Shown here: piece by piece, positions 1-8,475 of the stretch | How the letters are laid out: the number at the start of each line of letters is the position of its first letter | Position numbering within the stretch: the first letter of the stretch is position 1 | NCBI RefSeq assembly: GCF_016741875.1 | Contig: NZ_JAERRF010000019.1 | Coordinates: 116,320 to 180,319, forward strand | Direction of reading: 5' to 3' | DNA from: Streptomyces coffeae | Lineage (GTDB): Bacteria; Actinomycetota; Actinomycetes; Streptomycetales; Streptomycetaceae | DNA: 64,000 nt | Notes under the pieces: model-generated | Told to the model about the DNA's origin: nothing | Database searches by the model: none | What the model saw: the letters and a program-made list of their open reading frames with translations, nothing else | Program-made: the position numbers and the translations under genes

Positions 1-864
1 GGACGGGTACCGGAGTACGACGACATCGACGAGTCCGGGGCCGCGGCCGACATCGAGGTGCTGCTCGCCCCGGCCGCGAGCGCCCCCGCTGAGAGCGTCC
101 CGGCCCCCGGCGTCCCGGCCGAGGGCCGACCGCACTCCGGCGCCCCGCCGCCGGACGACGCCGCGACCGCCGCGGCCGGTGTCGAGCTGTCCGCCGCCGA
201 CACCCAGCGGCTGCTGGCCCGCTACGGCGTCAGTGTGCTGCCCGCCCTGCCCGCGCCCGGCCCCGACGCCGCCGTCCGGGCCGCCGAGCGGCTCGGCTTC
301 CCGGTGGCGCTCAAGCCGACCGCCCCCCATCTGCGCCACCGCACCGACCTGGGCGGCGTACGGCTCGGCCTCGGCGGCGAGGCGGAACTGCGCCGCGCCT
401 ACGCCGAGTTGACCGACTACCTCGGCCCGCCCGAGGAGCTGGGGCTGGTCGTCCAGCGGATGGCGCCGCGCGGTGTGGACACCGTGGTCCGGGCCGCGAT
501 CGACCCCGCGGCCGGGGCCGTGCTCTCCTTCGGCCTCGCCGGTGCCCCCTCCGAACTGCTCGGCGACACCGCCCACCGCCTCGTCCCGGCCACCGACCGG
601 GACGCCGCCGAGCTCATCCGGTCCATCCGGACCGCCCCGCTGCTCTTCGGTTGGCGCGGCTCCAAACCCGTCGACACCGCGGCCCTGGAGGAGCTGCTGC
701 TGCGGGTGTCACGTCTGGTCGACGACCATCCCGAAATGGTCGCCGTCGACCTCGAACCGGTCGTTGTCGCTCAGCGTGCTCTGTCGGTGCTCGGCGCCTC
801 CGCCCGCCTCGCCCCACCCCCCGTCCGGACCGACCTCGGTCCCCGCCACCTCCCCGCCTACTGA
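1..864 (+). CDS. C-terminal part of an NDP-forming acyl-CoA synthetase-type protein (Pat-like, partial)
   Basis: The reading frame is open from the first base of the window, so the gene begins upstream; about 287 residues are visible. The visible part is an ATP-grasp domain of the ADP/NDP-forming acyl-CoA synthetase type: a lysine in VALKPTAP, a DLGGVRLGL strand and the VQRMAPRG stretch fit this family. In streptomycetes such domains are often fused to a GNAT acetyltransferase domain in proteins that acetylate acyl-CoA synthetases. Whether a GNAT part exists here cannot be seen. A low-complexity Ala/Pro linker (about residues 20-60) precedes the domain. The stop is TGA at 862-864, and the next gene follows 19 nt later behind its own strong ribosome site. 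Confidence 0.75.
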   Translation, partial: GRVPEYDDIDESGAAADIEVLLAPAASAPAESVPAPGVPAEGRPHSGAPPPDDAATAAAGVELSAADTQRLLARYGVSVLPALPAPGPDAAVRAAERLGFPVALKPTAPHLRHRTDLGGVRLGLGGEAELRRAYAELTDYLGPPEELGLVVQRMAPRGVDTVVRAAIDPAAGAVLSFGLAGAPSELLGDTAHRLVPATDRDAAELIRSIRTAPLLFGWRGSKPVDTAALEELLLRVSRLVDDHPEMVAVDLEPVVVAQRALSVLGASARLAPPPVRTDLGPRHLPAY

Positions 865-883
865 CCGCCAGGAGGTCCTGACG

Positions 884-1390
884 GTGGACACCACCTTCCC
901 GTACCCGGCGATCCGGCTCCCGGAGGGCTCCTGGTGGGACTGGGACGTCCTCGCCTCGGACTCCGGCGCGTTCCGGCCGGCTGCCGGGCCCGACCTCACC
1001 TATGGCCACGGACGGGAACTTCTCCTCCGCGATCCGGCCTTCGTCAGCTGCCCCACGGCGTTCCACGATCCGGTCTTCCGCGCGCCGACCCCCGAGGAGC
1101 CGGCCGCGGTCACCCGGCACCGCGGTGAACAGCTGACCGTCCTGGTCGCCTTCGAGGCGGACGCACACGGCCCGGAGCCCGGCTCCTGCGTCGTCGCCGC
1201 GGAGCGGCTCGAGATCATGCGGGAGCACGTCCTGCGGTACTGGCGCGACGATGCGCCCCCCGGGCAGCGCTTCGCGCCGTGGGTCCGCCCCGCGGCGCAC
1301 CGGACGGGCTCTCCGGCCGCGGCCCCCGGTGGGGCCCGAACCGGCCGTCCGCGCATCCGTACGGCCGGACCGGCCACACCCACGGATTAG
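884..1390 (+). CDS. Hypothetical protein, 168 aa
   Basis: GTG start at 884 with an excellent AGGAGG 8 nt upstream (870-875), 19 nt after the preceding stop. The first 130 residues are normal globular sequence rich in Trp, Phe and Asp, with WWDWDVLA near residue 19 and MREHVLRYWRDD near residue 112. The last 40 residues are Arg/Pro/Ala-rich and look like an unstructured tail. I recognise no family. The spacing suggests co-transcription with the acyl-CoA synthetase-type gene upstream. The next gene starts 10 nt after its stop. No signal peptide or membrane segment is visible. Confidence 0.6.
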   Translation: MDTTFPYPAIRLPEGSWWDWDVLASDSGAFRPAAGPDLTYGHGRELLLRDPAFVSCPTAFHDPVFRAPTPEEPAAVTRHRGEQLTVLVAFEADAHGPEPGSCVVAAERLEIMREHVLRYWRDDAPPGQRFAPWVRPAAHRTGSPAAAPGGARTGRPRIRTAGPATPTD

Positions 1391-1400
1391 GATGGTGCAC

Positions 1401-1997
1401 ATGGCGAAGACCGGTACGACGACCCAGGGGCTGCGCGCGGCGATCGAGCGCAGCGGCTATTACCCGGCACTCGTGGCCGAGGCGGTGGAGGCCGCCGTGG
1501 GCGGGGAACCGATCGTTTCGTACCTCGTCCACCAGGAGACCACCTTCGACGCCAACGAGGTCCGCCGCCATGTCACGGTCCTCGTCCTCACCCGCAACCG
1601 CTTCATCGTCAGCCACACCGACGAGCAGGCCGCGGACGGCACCTCGCCGTCGCCGTACGCCACCACCTCCACCGAGTCGGTGAAGCTCCAGCGGATCTCC
1701 TCGGTCGTGGTCAGCCGGGTCGTCGCCAATCCCGAGTCGTACACCCCGGGCACCCTGCCGCGGGAGGTCGTGCTCACCATCGGGTGGGGCGCGGTCAACC
1801 GGCTGGACCTGGAGCCCGCCGCGTGCGGCGATCCCAACTGCGAGGCGGACCACGGCTACACCGGCTCCTCCACCGCCGACGACCTGAGCTTGCGCGTCAG
1901 CGAGGCGGGCGACGGTCCCGACAGCGTCCGCCAGACCCTCGCCTTCGCCCAGGCGCTCTCGGAGGCCACCGCGGCCACGCCGGACTCCGGCCGCTGA
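1401..1997 (+). CDS. DUF5998 family protein
   Basis: 198-residue soluble protein of the actinobacterial DUF5998 type, whose function is unknown to me. The N-terminus MAKTGTTTQGLRAAIERSGYYP is typical of the streptomycete family, so I prefer ATG 1401 (AGGA about 8 nt upstream) over the in-frame ATG at 1392. A Cys-rich patch, CGDPNCEADH, lies near residue 140 and may bind metal (inference). The central part is a beta-rich stretch (VTVLVLTRNRFIVSHTDE) resembling a PH-like fold. Its stop overlaps the start of the next gene (TGATG at 1995-1999), so the two are probably translated together. Confidence 0.85.
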   Translation: MAKTGTTTQGLRAAIERSGYYPALVAEAVEAAVGGEPIVSYLVHQETTFDANEVRRHVTVLVLTRNRFIVSHTDEQAADGTSPSPYATTSTESVKLQRISSVVVSRVVANPESYTPGTLPREVVLTIGWGAVNRLDLEPAACGDPNCEADHGYTGSSTADDLSLRVSEAGDGPDSVRQTLAFAQALSEATAATPDSGR

Positions 1998-3220
1998 TGT
2001 CCGGTTCCGCCATCGGCCCCGCCCCGGCCGGCTCCGCCTGGCCCGAGCCCGCGCCGCTCGACCCGCGTTCCGCGCCGCTGCCGAAGTACGGCTCCGCGTC
2101 GCTGGCCGATCTGCTGCCCGCCGTCGTCGCGGGGCAGGAGGTCCCGGGCTTCACCTCCGGGCTCACCCTCGCCCCCGCCGACCGGGTCTGCGTCTTCCTG
2201 GTCGACGGTCTCGGCTGGGAGCTGCTGCGCGCCCACCCCGCCGAGGCGCCCTTTCTGACCACGCTGCTGTCCAGTTCGCTGAACGGCGCCGGGGCGCCGC
2301 TGACCGCGGGCTTCCCGTCCACCACCGCGACCTCGCTGGCCTCGGTCGGCACCGGACTGCCGCCGGGTGCCCACGGGTTGCCCGGCTACACCGTGGCCGA
2401 CCCCGCCACCGGCCATCTGATGAACCAGTTGCGCTGGCAGCCCTGGACGGATCCGCATCTCTGGCAGCCGTACCCCACGGTCTTCCAGCAGGCCGACGCG
2501 GCGGGTGTGCACACCTGCCAGGTCTCCGCGCCGACCTTCGAGGAGACCCCGCTCACCAAGATCGCGCTGAGCGGCGGCACCTTCCACGGACGGCTCACCG
2601 GCGAGGAGCGGATGGACCTCGCGGCCGAGCAACTCGCCGCCGGGGACCGCTCGCTGGTCTACACGTACTACAGCGAAGTGGACGGCAAGGGCCATCGCTT
2701 CGGTGTGGACTCCATGGAGTGGCGCGAGCAACTGCGCTATGTGGACCGGCTCGCCCAGCGGCTCGCCGAGCAACTCCCGCCCCGCGCCGCCCTCTACGTC
2801 ACCGCCGACCACGGCATGATCGACATCCCCTTCGATCCGGAGTCGCGGATCGACTTCGACGAGGACTGGGAACTGCGGGCGGGCGTCGCGCTCCTGGGCG
2901 GCGAGGGCCGTGCCCGGCATGTGTACGCGGTCCCCGGAGCCGCCGGTGATGTGCTCGCCGTCTGGCGCGAGGTGCTGGGCGACCGGATGTGGGTGGCCGG
3001 GCGCGACGAGGCCATCGAGGCGGGCTGGTTCGGCCCGCCCGGCGACGGCGGGGTGGACGAGCGGGTCTACCGGCGGATCGGCGATGTGGTGGCGGCTGCC
3101 GCCGCCGATGTCGCGATCGTCGCCTCGGAGACCGAGCCGAAGGAGTCCGCGATGGTGGGGCTGCACGGTTCGATGACCCCCGTGGAGCAGTTGGTGCCGC
3201 TCCTCGAAGTACGCTCCTGA
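1997..3220 (+). CDS. Alkaline phosphatase-superfamily nucleotide pyrophosphatase/phosphodiesterase
   Basis: 407 residues, type I phosphodiesterase fold of the alkaline phosphatase superfamily. Metal-site motifs are visible in order: the first Asp in VFLVDGLGW, a Ser/Thr nucleophile region in GFPSTTATS, Asp and His in EVDGKGHRFG, the TADHGM motif, and the late His in GLHGSMTP. These enzymes hydrolyse phosphodiester or pyrophosphate bonds with two metal ions; the substrate here is not known. No signal peptide is apparent, so it is probably cytoplasmic. The ATG at 1997 overlaps the DUF5998 stop by one base. Thymidine kinase follows after 45 nt with its own ribosome site. Confidence 0.88.
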   Translation: MSGSAIGPAPAGSAWPEPAPLDPRSAPLPKYGSASLADLLPAVVAGQEVPGFTSGLTLAPADRVCVFLVDGLGWELLRAHPAEAPFLTTLLSSSLNGAGAPLTAGFPSTTATSLASVGTGLPPGAHGLPGYTVADPATGHLMNQLRWQPWTDPHLWQPYPTVFQQADAAGVHTCQVSAPTFEETPLTKIALSGGTFHGRLTGEERMDLAAEQLAAGDRSLVYTYYSEVDGKGHRFGVDSMEWREQLRYVDRLAQRLAEQLPPRAALYVTADHGMIDIPFDPESRIDFDEDWELRAGVALLGGEGRARHVYAVPGAAGDVLAVWREVLGDRMWVAGRDEAIEAGWFGPPGDGGVDERVYRRIGDVVAAAAADVAIVASETEPKESAMVGLHGSMTPVEQLVPLLEVRS

Positions 3221-3265
3221 AGCGCGATCCGTCATCTCCGCCGTACGAAAGGCTCTGCCACCCTC

Positions 3266-3994
3266 ATGCCCGAGCTGGTGTTCTTCTCCGGAACCATGGA
3301 CTGCGGAAAGAGCACCCTCGCTCTTCAGATCGAGCACAACCGCTCGGCGCGCGGACTGCAAGGGATGATCTACACCCGGGACGACCGGGCGGGCGAGGGC
3401 AAACTCTCCTCCCGGCTGGGGCTGGTCACCGAGGCGGTCGAGGCCGTCGAGGACCTGGACTTCTACGCCCATGTGGTCGGGGTGCTGACGGCCGGGGGCC
3501 GGGCCGACTACGTCATCGCGGACGAGGCGCAGTTCCTCGCCCCGGCCCAGATCGACCAACTCGCCCGGATCGTCGACGATCTGGGCGTGGACGTCTTCGC
3601 CTTCGGCATCACCACCGACTTCCGCAGCAAGCTGTTCCCCGGCTCTCAGCGCCTGGTGGAACTCGCCGACCGGGTGGAGGTGTTGCAGGTCGAGTCGTTG
3701 TGCTGGTGCGGGGCGCGGGCCACGCACAACGCCCGTACCGTCGGCGGCCGGATGGTCGTCGAGGGCGCCCAGGTCGTCGTGGGCGACGTCAACCAGTCGG
3801 AGAGCGCGGTCGGTTACGAGGTGCTGTGCCGCCGCCACCACCGGCGCCGGATGACGGCCGCCACCGCCCACGCCGCCGCCCTGTCACCGGATGTGCTGCC
3901 CGTCGACGCGCCCTCCGGCCCGATGGCGGCCGGTACGGGGCCCGACGGGACCGCGCACCGGCGTCACCACGACCCGGCCGTCACCTCCGCCTGA
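3266..3994 (+). CDS. tdk: Thymidine kinase (type II)
   Basis: 242 residues. Phosphorylates thymidine to dTMP with ATP in the pyrimidine salvage route. The P-loop GTMDCGKST is at residues 9-17, the Walker B-like DEAQFL carries the catalytic Glu, and the zinc/lid region is present as CWCG and a later CRRHHRRR. The C-terminal 45 residues (Ala/Pro/His-rich) extend beyond the usual enzyme of about 200 residues and look disordered. A GAAAGG ribosome site lies upstream of ATG 3266. The gene converges on the VOC-family gene with only 29 nt between the stops and no convincing hairpin. Confidence 0.93.
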   Translation: MPELVFFSGTMDCGKSTLALQIEHNRSARGLQGMIYTRDDRAGEGKLSSRLGLVTEAVEAVEDLDFYAHVVGVLTAGGRADYVIADEAQFLAPAQIDQLARIVDDLGVDVFAFGITTDFRSKLFPGSQRLVELADRVEVLQVESLCWCGARATHNARTVGGRMVVEGAQVVVGDVNQSESAVGYEVLCRRHHRRRMTAATAHAAALSPDVLPVDAPSGPMAAGTGPDGTAHRRHHDPAVTSA

Positions 3995-4023
3995 GAGGCC
4001 CTGAGGCCATGGCCGTCGTACCG

Positions 4024-4800
4024 TCAGCGGTTCGCGGCCCGTACGACGGTGAAGGCCGCGCCCTCGGGGTCGGTCACCGTGGCCGAGCGCCCCGCCGTCC
4101 CCTCCGACGGCGGCCGCACCACCTGGCCGCCGGACGCGGTCACCCGGCGCACCGCCTCGTCCACATCCGTCACCGCGAAGTGCGTCATCCAGTGCGGTCC
4201 CCGGTCGCGCGGCAGCGCGCCGCCCACGCTCCGGATCGCGCACACCGGCCGCCCGTCCAGCCGCAGGGTGCGGCAGCGGGAGTCCGCCGGGTCCGCGGGC
4301 TCCGGCTGGTAGCCGAAGACCATCTGGTAGAACGTGGCGACGCCGGCGGCGGAACGGGTCATCAGCTCGTGCCAGACGGGTGCGCCCGGCGCCCCGGTCG
4401 CCGGGGTCTCCGGCTGGTGCACCTCCTGCCACACCCCGAACACCGCGCCCTCCGGGTCGGCCGCCAGCAGCATCCGCCCGGCTTCGTCCGCGTCGAGCGG
4501 GCCCACCGCCACGGTGCCGCCGCAGGCGCGGATCATCTCCGCCGTCTCATCGGCGTCGTCCGACGCGAGATAGGTCATCCAGGCCACCGGAAGGTGGCGC
4601 TCCGGAGGCAGCTCACCCAGCCCGGCGACCGGCCGGCCGCCCTGTACCGCGCGGACGTACGCGCCGAGCTGCTGTGGGCCCGGTGTGAACTCCCAACCGA
4701 ACACGGCGTGGTAGAAGTCCTGTGTCGCGGCAAGGCCGTGCACCATCAGACTCGTCCAGCAGGGCGTGCCCGGTGTGCGCCGAGTCGCTGCCTCGGTCAT
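4024..4800 (-). CDS. Tandem VOC (glyoxalase/bleomycin resistance fold) protein
   Basis: 258 residues with two vicinal-oxygen-chelate repeats, roughly residues 10-125 and 140-255. Each begins with a Trp/Leu-rich strand (PCWTSLMVHG; PVWHELMTRS) and contains the FYHAVFGWEF/FYQMVFGYQP helix-turn. This is the arrangement of the actinobacterial Cfp30B-like hydrolase or lyase group. The family includes glyoxalases, dioxygenases and antibiotic-binding proteins; the reaction here cannot be assigned. Strong GAGGAGAG ribosome site 8 nt before the ATG (complement of 4798-4800). It is divergent from the sulfurtransferase across a 289-nt AT-richer gap that must hold both promoters. Confidence 0.87.
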   Translation of the reverse strand: MTEAATRRTPGTPCWTSLMVHGLAATQDFYHAVFGWEFTPGPQQLGAYVRAVQGGRPVAGLGELPPERHLPVAWMTYLASDDADETAEMIRACGGTVAVGPLDADEAGRMLLAADPEGAVFGVWQEVHQPETPATGAPGAPVWHELMTRSAAGVATFYQMVFGYQPEPADPADSRCRTLRLDGRPVCAIRSVGGALPRDRGPHWMTHFAVTDVDEAVRRVTASGGQVVRPPSEGTAGRSATVTDPEGAAFTVVRAANR

Positions 4801-5089
4801 ACGTCAATCTCTCCTCGGACCATTTGTTGTGGTCGTACGTCCCCGGGCGCCGGTCGGCGGCGCGGGGCGGTGGTGCGGAGGTACTGCGTGGGGGGTCCGG
4901 AAGATATTTGCACCACCCGTCGCACAGCGACCCCCGGCCGCGCCGCAATTCGCGGGTTCCCACTGGAGAATGCCCGAAATCACACGGTGCATCCGTTTCG
5001 GCTTCATTGCGGTCTTGTGGCCATCAGCTGTACGTCGGGTGACTCGATAGTCCAAAAGTCGCAGGGATTTCTACGTAAGGATGGTTCCC

Positions 5090-5926
5090 ATGAATCCCCT
5101 CATCACCGCATCTGAACTCATGGGTGAGATGGCTGGAGACCGGCCGCCGCTGCTGCTCGATGTGCGCTACCAACTCGGTGGCCCTCCGGGGCGCCCCGTG
5201 TACGAGGCGGGCCATCTGCCCGGTGCCGTCTACGTCGACCTCGACACCGAGCTCGCGGGACGGGCCGGAGCCGCGGGGCGTCATCCGCTGCCCGAACTGT
5301 CCACCTTCGCAGCCGCGATGCGCGGGGCGGGGGTCGACCGGGACCGGAGCGTGGTGGCGTACGACGGCGGCCAGGGGTGGGCGGCGGCGCGTGCGTGGTG
5401 GCTGCTGCGCTGGGCGGGACATCCGTCCGTACGGGTGCTGGACGGCGGTCTGCCCGCCTGGACGGCGCAGGGCGGCGCGCTGACCACCGATGTCCCCGCC
5501 GTGGCCGAGGGGGACTTCGTCCCCGAGCCGGGCGCCGTGCCGCTGCTGGACGCGGACGGCGCGGCGGCGCTCGCCCGGCGCGGTGTGCTGCTGGACGCGC
5601 GGGCCGCCGAGCGCTACCGGGGCGAGGTCGAGCCCATCGACCCGGTCGCCGGCCATATCCCCGGTGCGGTCTCCGCCCCCACGGCCGAGAACGTCACCGC
5701 CGACGGCCAGTTCCTGCCCCCGGCACGGCTGGCCGAGCGCTTCGCGGGGCTGGGCGTCACGGAGGCCACCGAGGTGGGGGTGTACTGCGGTTCCGGTGTC
5801 TCGGCCGCCCACCAGGTGCTGGCGCTGGCGGCTGCGGGCGTACCGGCGGCCCTGTACGTCGGCTCCTGGAGCGAGTGGACCGCCTCCGGTGAGCGCCCGG
5901 TGGCCACGGGCCCGCAGCCGGGCTGA
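5090..5926 (+). CDS. Two-domain sulfurtransferase (3-mercaptopyruvate/thiosulfate type)
   Basis: 278 residues with two rhodanese domains. The N-terminal, inactive domain holds LLLDVRYQL and AGHLPGAVYVDLD. The C-terminal domain carries the active loop CGSGVS, where the Cys receives sulfur. CG[ST]GVT-type loops mark 3-mercaptopyruvate sulfurtransferases rather than thiosulfate ones (CRKGV type), so mercaptopyruvate is the likelier donor. I chose ATG 5090 because AAGG at 5077-5080 sits 9 nt upstream; an in-frame ATG at 5081 lies inside that ribosome site. Cytosolic, in sulfur and cysteine metabolism. It converges with sepH at a hairpin. Confidence 0.9.
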   Translation: MNPLITASELMGEMAGDRPPLLLDVRYQLGGPPGRPVYEAGHLPGAVYVDLDTELAGRAGAAGRHPLPELSTFAAAMRGAGVDRDRSVVAYDGGQGWAAARAWWLLRWAGHPSVRVLDGGLPAWTAQGGALTTDVPAVAEGDFVPEPGAVPLLDADGAAALARRGVLLDARAAERYRGEVEPIDPVAGHIPGAVSAPTAENVTADGQFLPPARLAERFAGLGVTEATEVGVYCGSGVSAAHQVLALAAAGVPAALYVGSWSEWTASGERPVATGPQPG

Positions 5927-5990
5927 GCGCGCCGATGGGCCCCGTCGACCCCCAACGGGGTGGCGGGGTCCACCGGATGAGCACCTACGG

Positions 5991-6029
5991 GCCGTGGGCG
6001 CCCGGCGCGCGGCCGGGGCGCCCCACGGC
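5991..6029. terminator. Hairpin between sulfurtransferase and sepH
   Basis: GCCGTGGG at 5991-5998 pairs with CCCACGGC at 6022-6029, with a further GC-rich inner region. It lies between two convergent stops and touches the sepH stop. No T-tract follows on either strand. A weaker CCCCGT/ACGGGG hairpin lies at 5940-5960. Probably a bidirectional terminator. Confidence 0.45.
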
Positions 6030-7099
6030 TACTCCTGCTTCTTGCGGCGGGTGCCGAAGACGATCTCGTCCCAGCTGGGCACCGCCGCCCGGCGGCCCGG
6101 ACGCACCCCGTCAGCCTCCGCCTGACGGTCCGTGGTCCCGGTCAGCCGGTCGCGATGGCCCGCCACCGACCGCGGCATCAGCACATCCGCGTACGCCGAA
6201 CCGGCGCTCGCCGCCGGGGCGGGCGGCTCCACGGCCTCCGGCTCCTCGGTGGGCTCGTCCGGCGGGGAGGTCGACGCGACGGGCGCGTCGGGCACGACCA
6301 TGTCCCCCCGGAAGTTGGGCACGGCCTCCAGCAGGCTGGTGAGCGAGTCCCGCTCACCGCCGACGCCGTCGTCCGCCGAGACGGACGCCGATGCCGACGT
6401 GGGGCTGTCGGTCTCCTCGCCGCCGCGCTCGCCCGACGTCCGGTCGCGGTCTCTCTCCCGGTCCCGGTCCCGGTCGCGCGGCAGCCGGGCGATCCTCGGC
6501 ACGAAGGGGAAGCTGGGCTCGGGGGTGTCGTCCGCCTCGCCGATCAGCGCCCGCGCCTCGTCGTCGACGGCCTGGACCAGCCGCCGGGGCGGGTCATAGG
6601 TCCAGCTCGCCGAATGCGGCTCACCGGCGACCCGGTAGACCAGCAGCACCTCCCAGGTGCCGTCGTCACGCCGCCAGGAGTCCCACTGTGTGGTGTCCTT
6701 CTCGGCGCCGCGCAGCAGCAGCCGCTCCGCGACGGCCTCGCCGAGCTGCGGGCCGGTGTTCTCGCCGGGGCGGCGCACGGGTGTCTTGCGGGCGCGCTCG
6801 GCCATGAACGCGCGCTCCGCGAGCACCGGGCCCTCGAAGCGGCGCACACGGTCGACGGGGATGCCCGCCATCTGCGCGACCTCTTCGGCCGAGGCGCCGG
6901 CGCGTATACGGGCCTGGATGTCACGGGGCCGCAGATGGCTCTCGACCTCGATCTCGATCTGGCCGAGCCGAGCGCGGTCATTGCGCACCGCGGCGCGCAG
7001 TCGCTCGTCGATGGGAAGTGTGTACTCCGTGCTGTCCGCAGCCTTGAGCACCAGCCGTGTGCCGTCGTTGCTGACGGCCACGACACGCAGTTCGGGCAT
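6029..7099 (-). CDS. sepH: Septation protein SepH (DUF3071)
   Basis: 356 residues. SepH is an actinobacterial cell-division protein that binds FtsZ and promotes its assembly during septation. The N-terminal DUF3071 domain (MPELRVVAVSNDGTRL, then a helix-turn-helix-like GASAEEVAQMAGI near residue 80) is well conserved. A long disordered linker follows, containing an Arg/Asp dipeptide run (RDRDRDRERDRDR near residue 215). The short conserved C-terminal motif PSWDEIVFGTRRKK is present at the very end. The start at 7099 has GGGAGG just upstream; the frame is open further upstream but without a comparable ribosome site. Transcribed towards the sulfurtransferase gene. Confidence 0.93.
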   Translation of the reverse strand: MPELRVVAVSNDGTRLVLKAADSTEYTLPIDERLRAAVRNDRARLGQIEIEVESHLRPRDIQARIRAGASAEEVAQMAGIPVDRVRRFEGPVLAERAFMAERARKTPVRRPGENTGPQLGEAVAERLLLRGAEKDTTQWDSWRRDDGTWEVLLVYRVAGEPHSASWTYDPPRRLVQAVDDEARALIGEADDTPEPSFPFVPRIARLPRDRDRDRERDRDRTSGERGGEETDSPTSASASVSADDGVGGERDSLTSLLEAVPNFRGDMVVPDAPVASTSPPDEPTEEPEAVEPPAPAASAGSAYADVLMPRSVAGHRDRLTGTTDRQAEADGVRPGRRAAVPSWDEIVFGTRRKKQE

Positions 7100-7601
7100 G
7101 GGGACCTCCCGGGTGGTGCCTGCCGACGTCACGGTTGCGTCGCTGCTCTCCCGCTAGACGAGTGTGGCCTGCCCGGGTGCAGCCTGCCACAACTTTGCCG
7201 AGTTGCCCGGCGTGTCGGGCATGGGCCCCGATCCGCCGTTATGGCACGGTGACCTGTTTGCAACCCAAAGTGACGGCGCTGTCACCTCGGGCGGCGATCC
7301 CCATGTCATGTCGCGGCGGCGCCGGTTGAGTTGCCGCCTTCCGGCCCCTCTCGTTGGGTCCGGGCAGCCGGACGGGGGGAGGGGGGCCAGGGCTCGCCAC
7401 AGTACTCCATTCGGGCCGCTCGGGTGGAGCGGCGCGCCAGTCGAGTTCGGCCGCGGCATGGTGATCGGACCCTCAACCCTTCGAAGTGAGCCCGGATGTG
7501 GGTGGCAATGTTCACAGAATCGCCAGAATCGGAACGATCCGCTTCGTTTATCGGTCACTTCTCCTTGCAGGCTGGAACGAATGTCCACGCAAGGGCGAGA
7601 G
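7100..7601. other. Divergent intergenic region sepH / 275-aa protein
   Basis: About 500 bases without a convincing gene, with lower GC than its flanks. It must carry the sepH promoter (leftward) and the promoter of the 275-residue protein (rightward). The clearest structure is the inverted repeat at 7270-7285. A G-rich run lies at about 7370-7390. I see no RNA gene. Confidence 0.6.
7270..7285. promoter_or_regulatory. Inverted repeat GTGAC-N6-GTCAC upstream of sepH
   Basis: GTGAC (7270-7274), six bases, GTCAC (7281-7285). The inner GCGC is also symmetric, so only one base pair of the 16-bp unit breaks symmetry. It lies 170 bases upstream of the sepH start. The shape is that of a dimeric HTH regulator site; Crp-family or GntR-family binding are possibilities, not shown. 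Confidence 0.4.
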
Positions 7602-8429
7602 ATGCACGGCAAGGCCGAGAGCGACGGACAACAGAAGAGCGGGCGCGCGGAGCTGAGTGTGGCCCAGGTGGCCGGGAGCGCGCTGGCAGCCGTGGCCGCC
7701 GCGGTGCTCGCCTCCAAGCTCGGTGTGTACGGGACGATCCTCGGCGCCGGTCTGGTGAGCGTGGTCGCGACCGCGGGCGGCAGCATCTTCCAGCAGCTGT
7801 TCCGGCGTACCGGTGAGCAGATCAAGGAGGCGCGGGACCAGACCCGGACCCCGCGTCTCGCCGGCCGTGGCGCCGCGACCGCGCCCAGGGAGCACGGCGT
7901 CTGGAACGATCCCACCACGCACGGCGCCCGGCGGCGTGGCGGGCGGCGGCCCGCGCTCGCGGCGCTGGCCGTGTTCGCCGTCGCCATGGCGGCCATCACG
8001 GGGATCGAGTGGGCATCGGGCGGCCCGGTGTCCAACGTCTGGGGCGGCGACCGGGGCGGGACAACGGTCAGCGAGAGCGTCAACGGCCCGTCGGGCTCCT
8101 CGGGGTCGAAGAGCGACCCTGCGCCATCGGACACCCGTTCGGGCACCCCGTCCCGGGACCGGGGCCCCGAACGTGGATCCTCTCCCTCCCCGGGCTCTTC
8201 CCGCGAGCGCGGCGACGACGGTGCCGACCGTCCGGCCACGCCGACGCCCGGCCCGTCCAGGTCCTCCGGTGCGGGGGGCGGTGACGGCGGCGCGTCACCG
8301 GATCGCACCCCCGGAACCTCCGACCCCACCCCGGCTCCCTCGACGACCCCGTCGCAGAGCGCTCCGGACGGGAGCGCCGAGGGCACCGGGGGCGCCACGC
8401 CCGAGCCGGACTCCTCCGCCGGTGAGTGA
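7602..8429 (+). CDS. Membrane-anchored protein with long Ser/Pro/Thr/Gly tail
   Basis: 275 residues, no recognised family. Residues about 20-60 hold Ala/Val-rich hydrophobic stretches (VAGSALAAVAAAVLASKLGVYG) with glycine motifs, and a second hydrophobic helix lies near residue 125-145 (ALAALAVFAVAMAAITGI). The last 130 residues are Ser/Pro/Thr/Gly/Asp-rich and disordered, as in wall-facing tails of streptomycete membrane proteins. I prefer ATG 7602 (AAGGG 6 nt upstream); ATG 7581 is the alternative, with a weaker site. It converges with the lactone-oxidase-type gene. The long tail may be extracellular (inference). Confidence 0.7.
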   Translation: MHGKAESDGQQKSGRAELSVAQVAGSALAAVAAAVLASKLGVYGTILGAGLVSVVATAGGSIFQQLFRRTGEQIKEARDQTRTPRLAGRGAATAPREHGVWNDPTTHGARRRGGRRPALAALAVFAVAMAAITGIEWASGGPVSNVWGGDRGGTTVSESVNGPSGSSGSKSDPAPSDTRSGTPSRDRGPERGSSPSPGSSRERGDDGADRPATPTPGPSRSSGAGGGDGGASPDRTPGTSDPTPAPSTTPSQSAPDGSAEGTGGATPEPDSSAGE

Positions 8430-8475
8430 CTCCGCGCGGTGAGCGACCCCGCGCCCAAGGAGCCGGGACCGGGCG

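Noticed and set aside
1856..3871. Very long open frame on the minus strand opposite the phosphodiesterase and tdk genes (and similar ones at about 20490-22073, 22346-25180, 50075-53203)
   Set aside because: In GC-rich DNA the antisense frame of a real gene is often free of stops. These translations are rich in Arg, His, Gly and Asp in low-complexity order, have no ribosome sites and match the shadow pattern of the strongly supported genes opposite.
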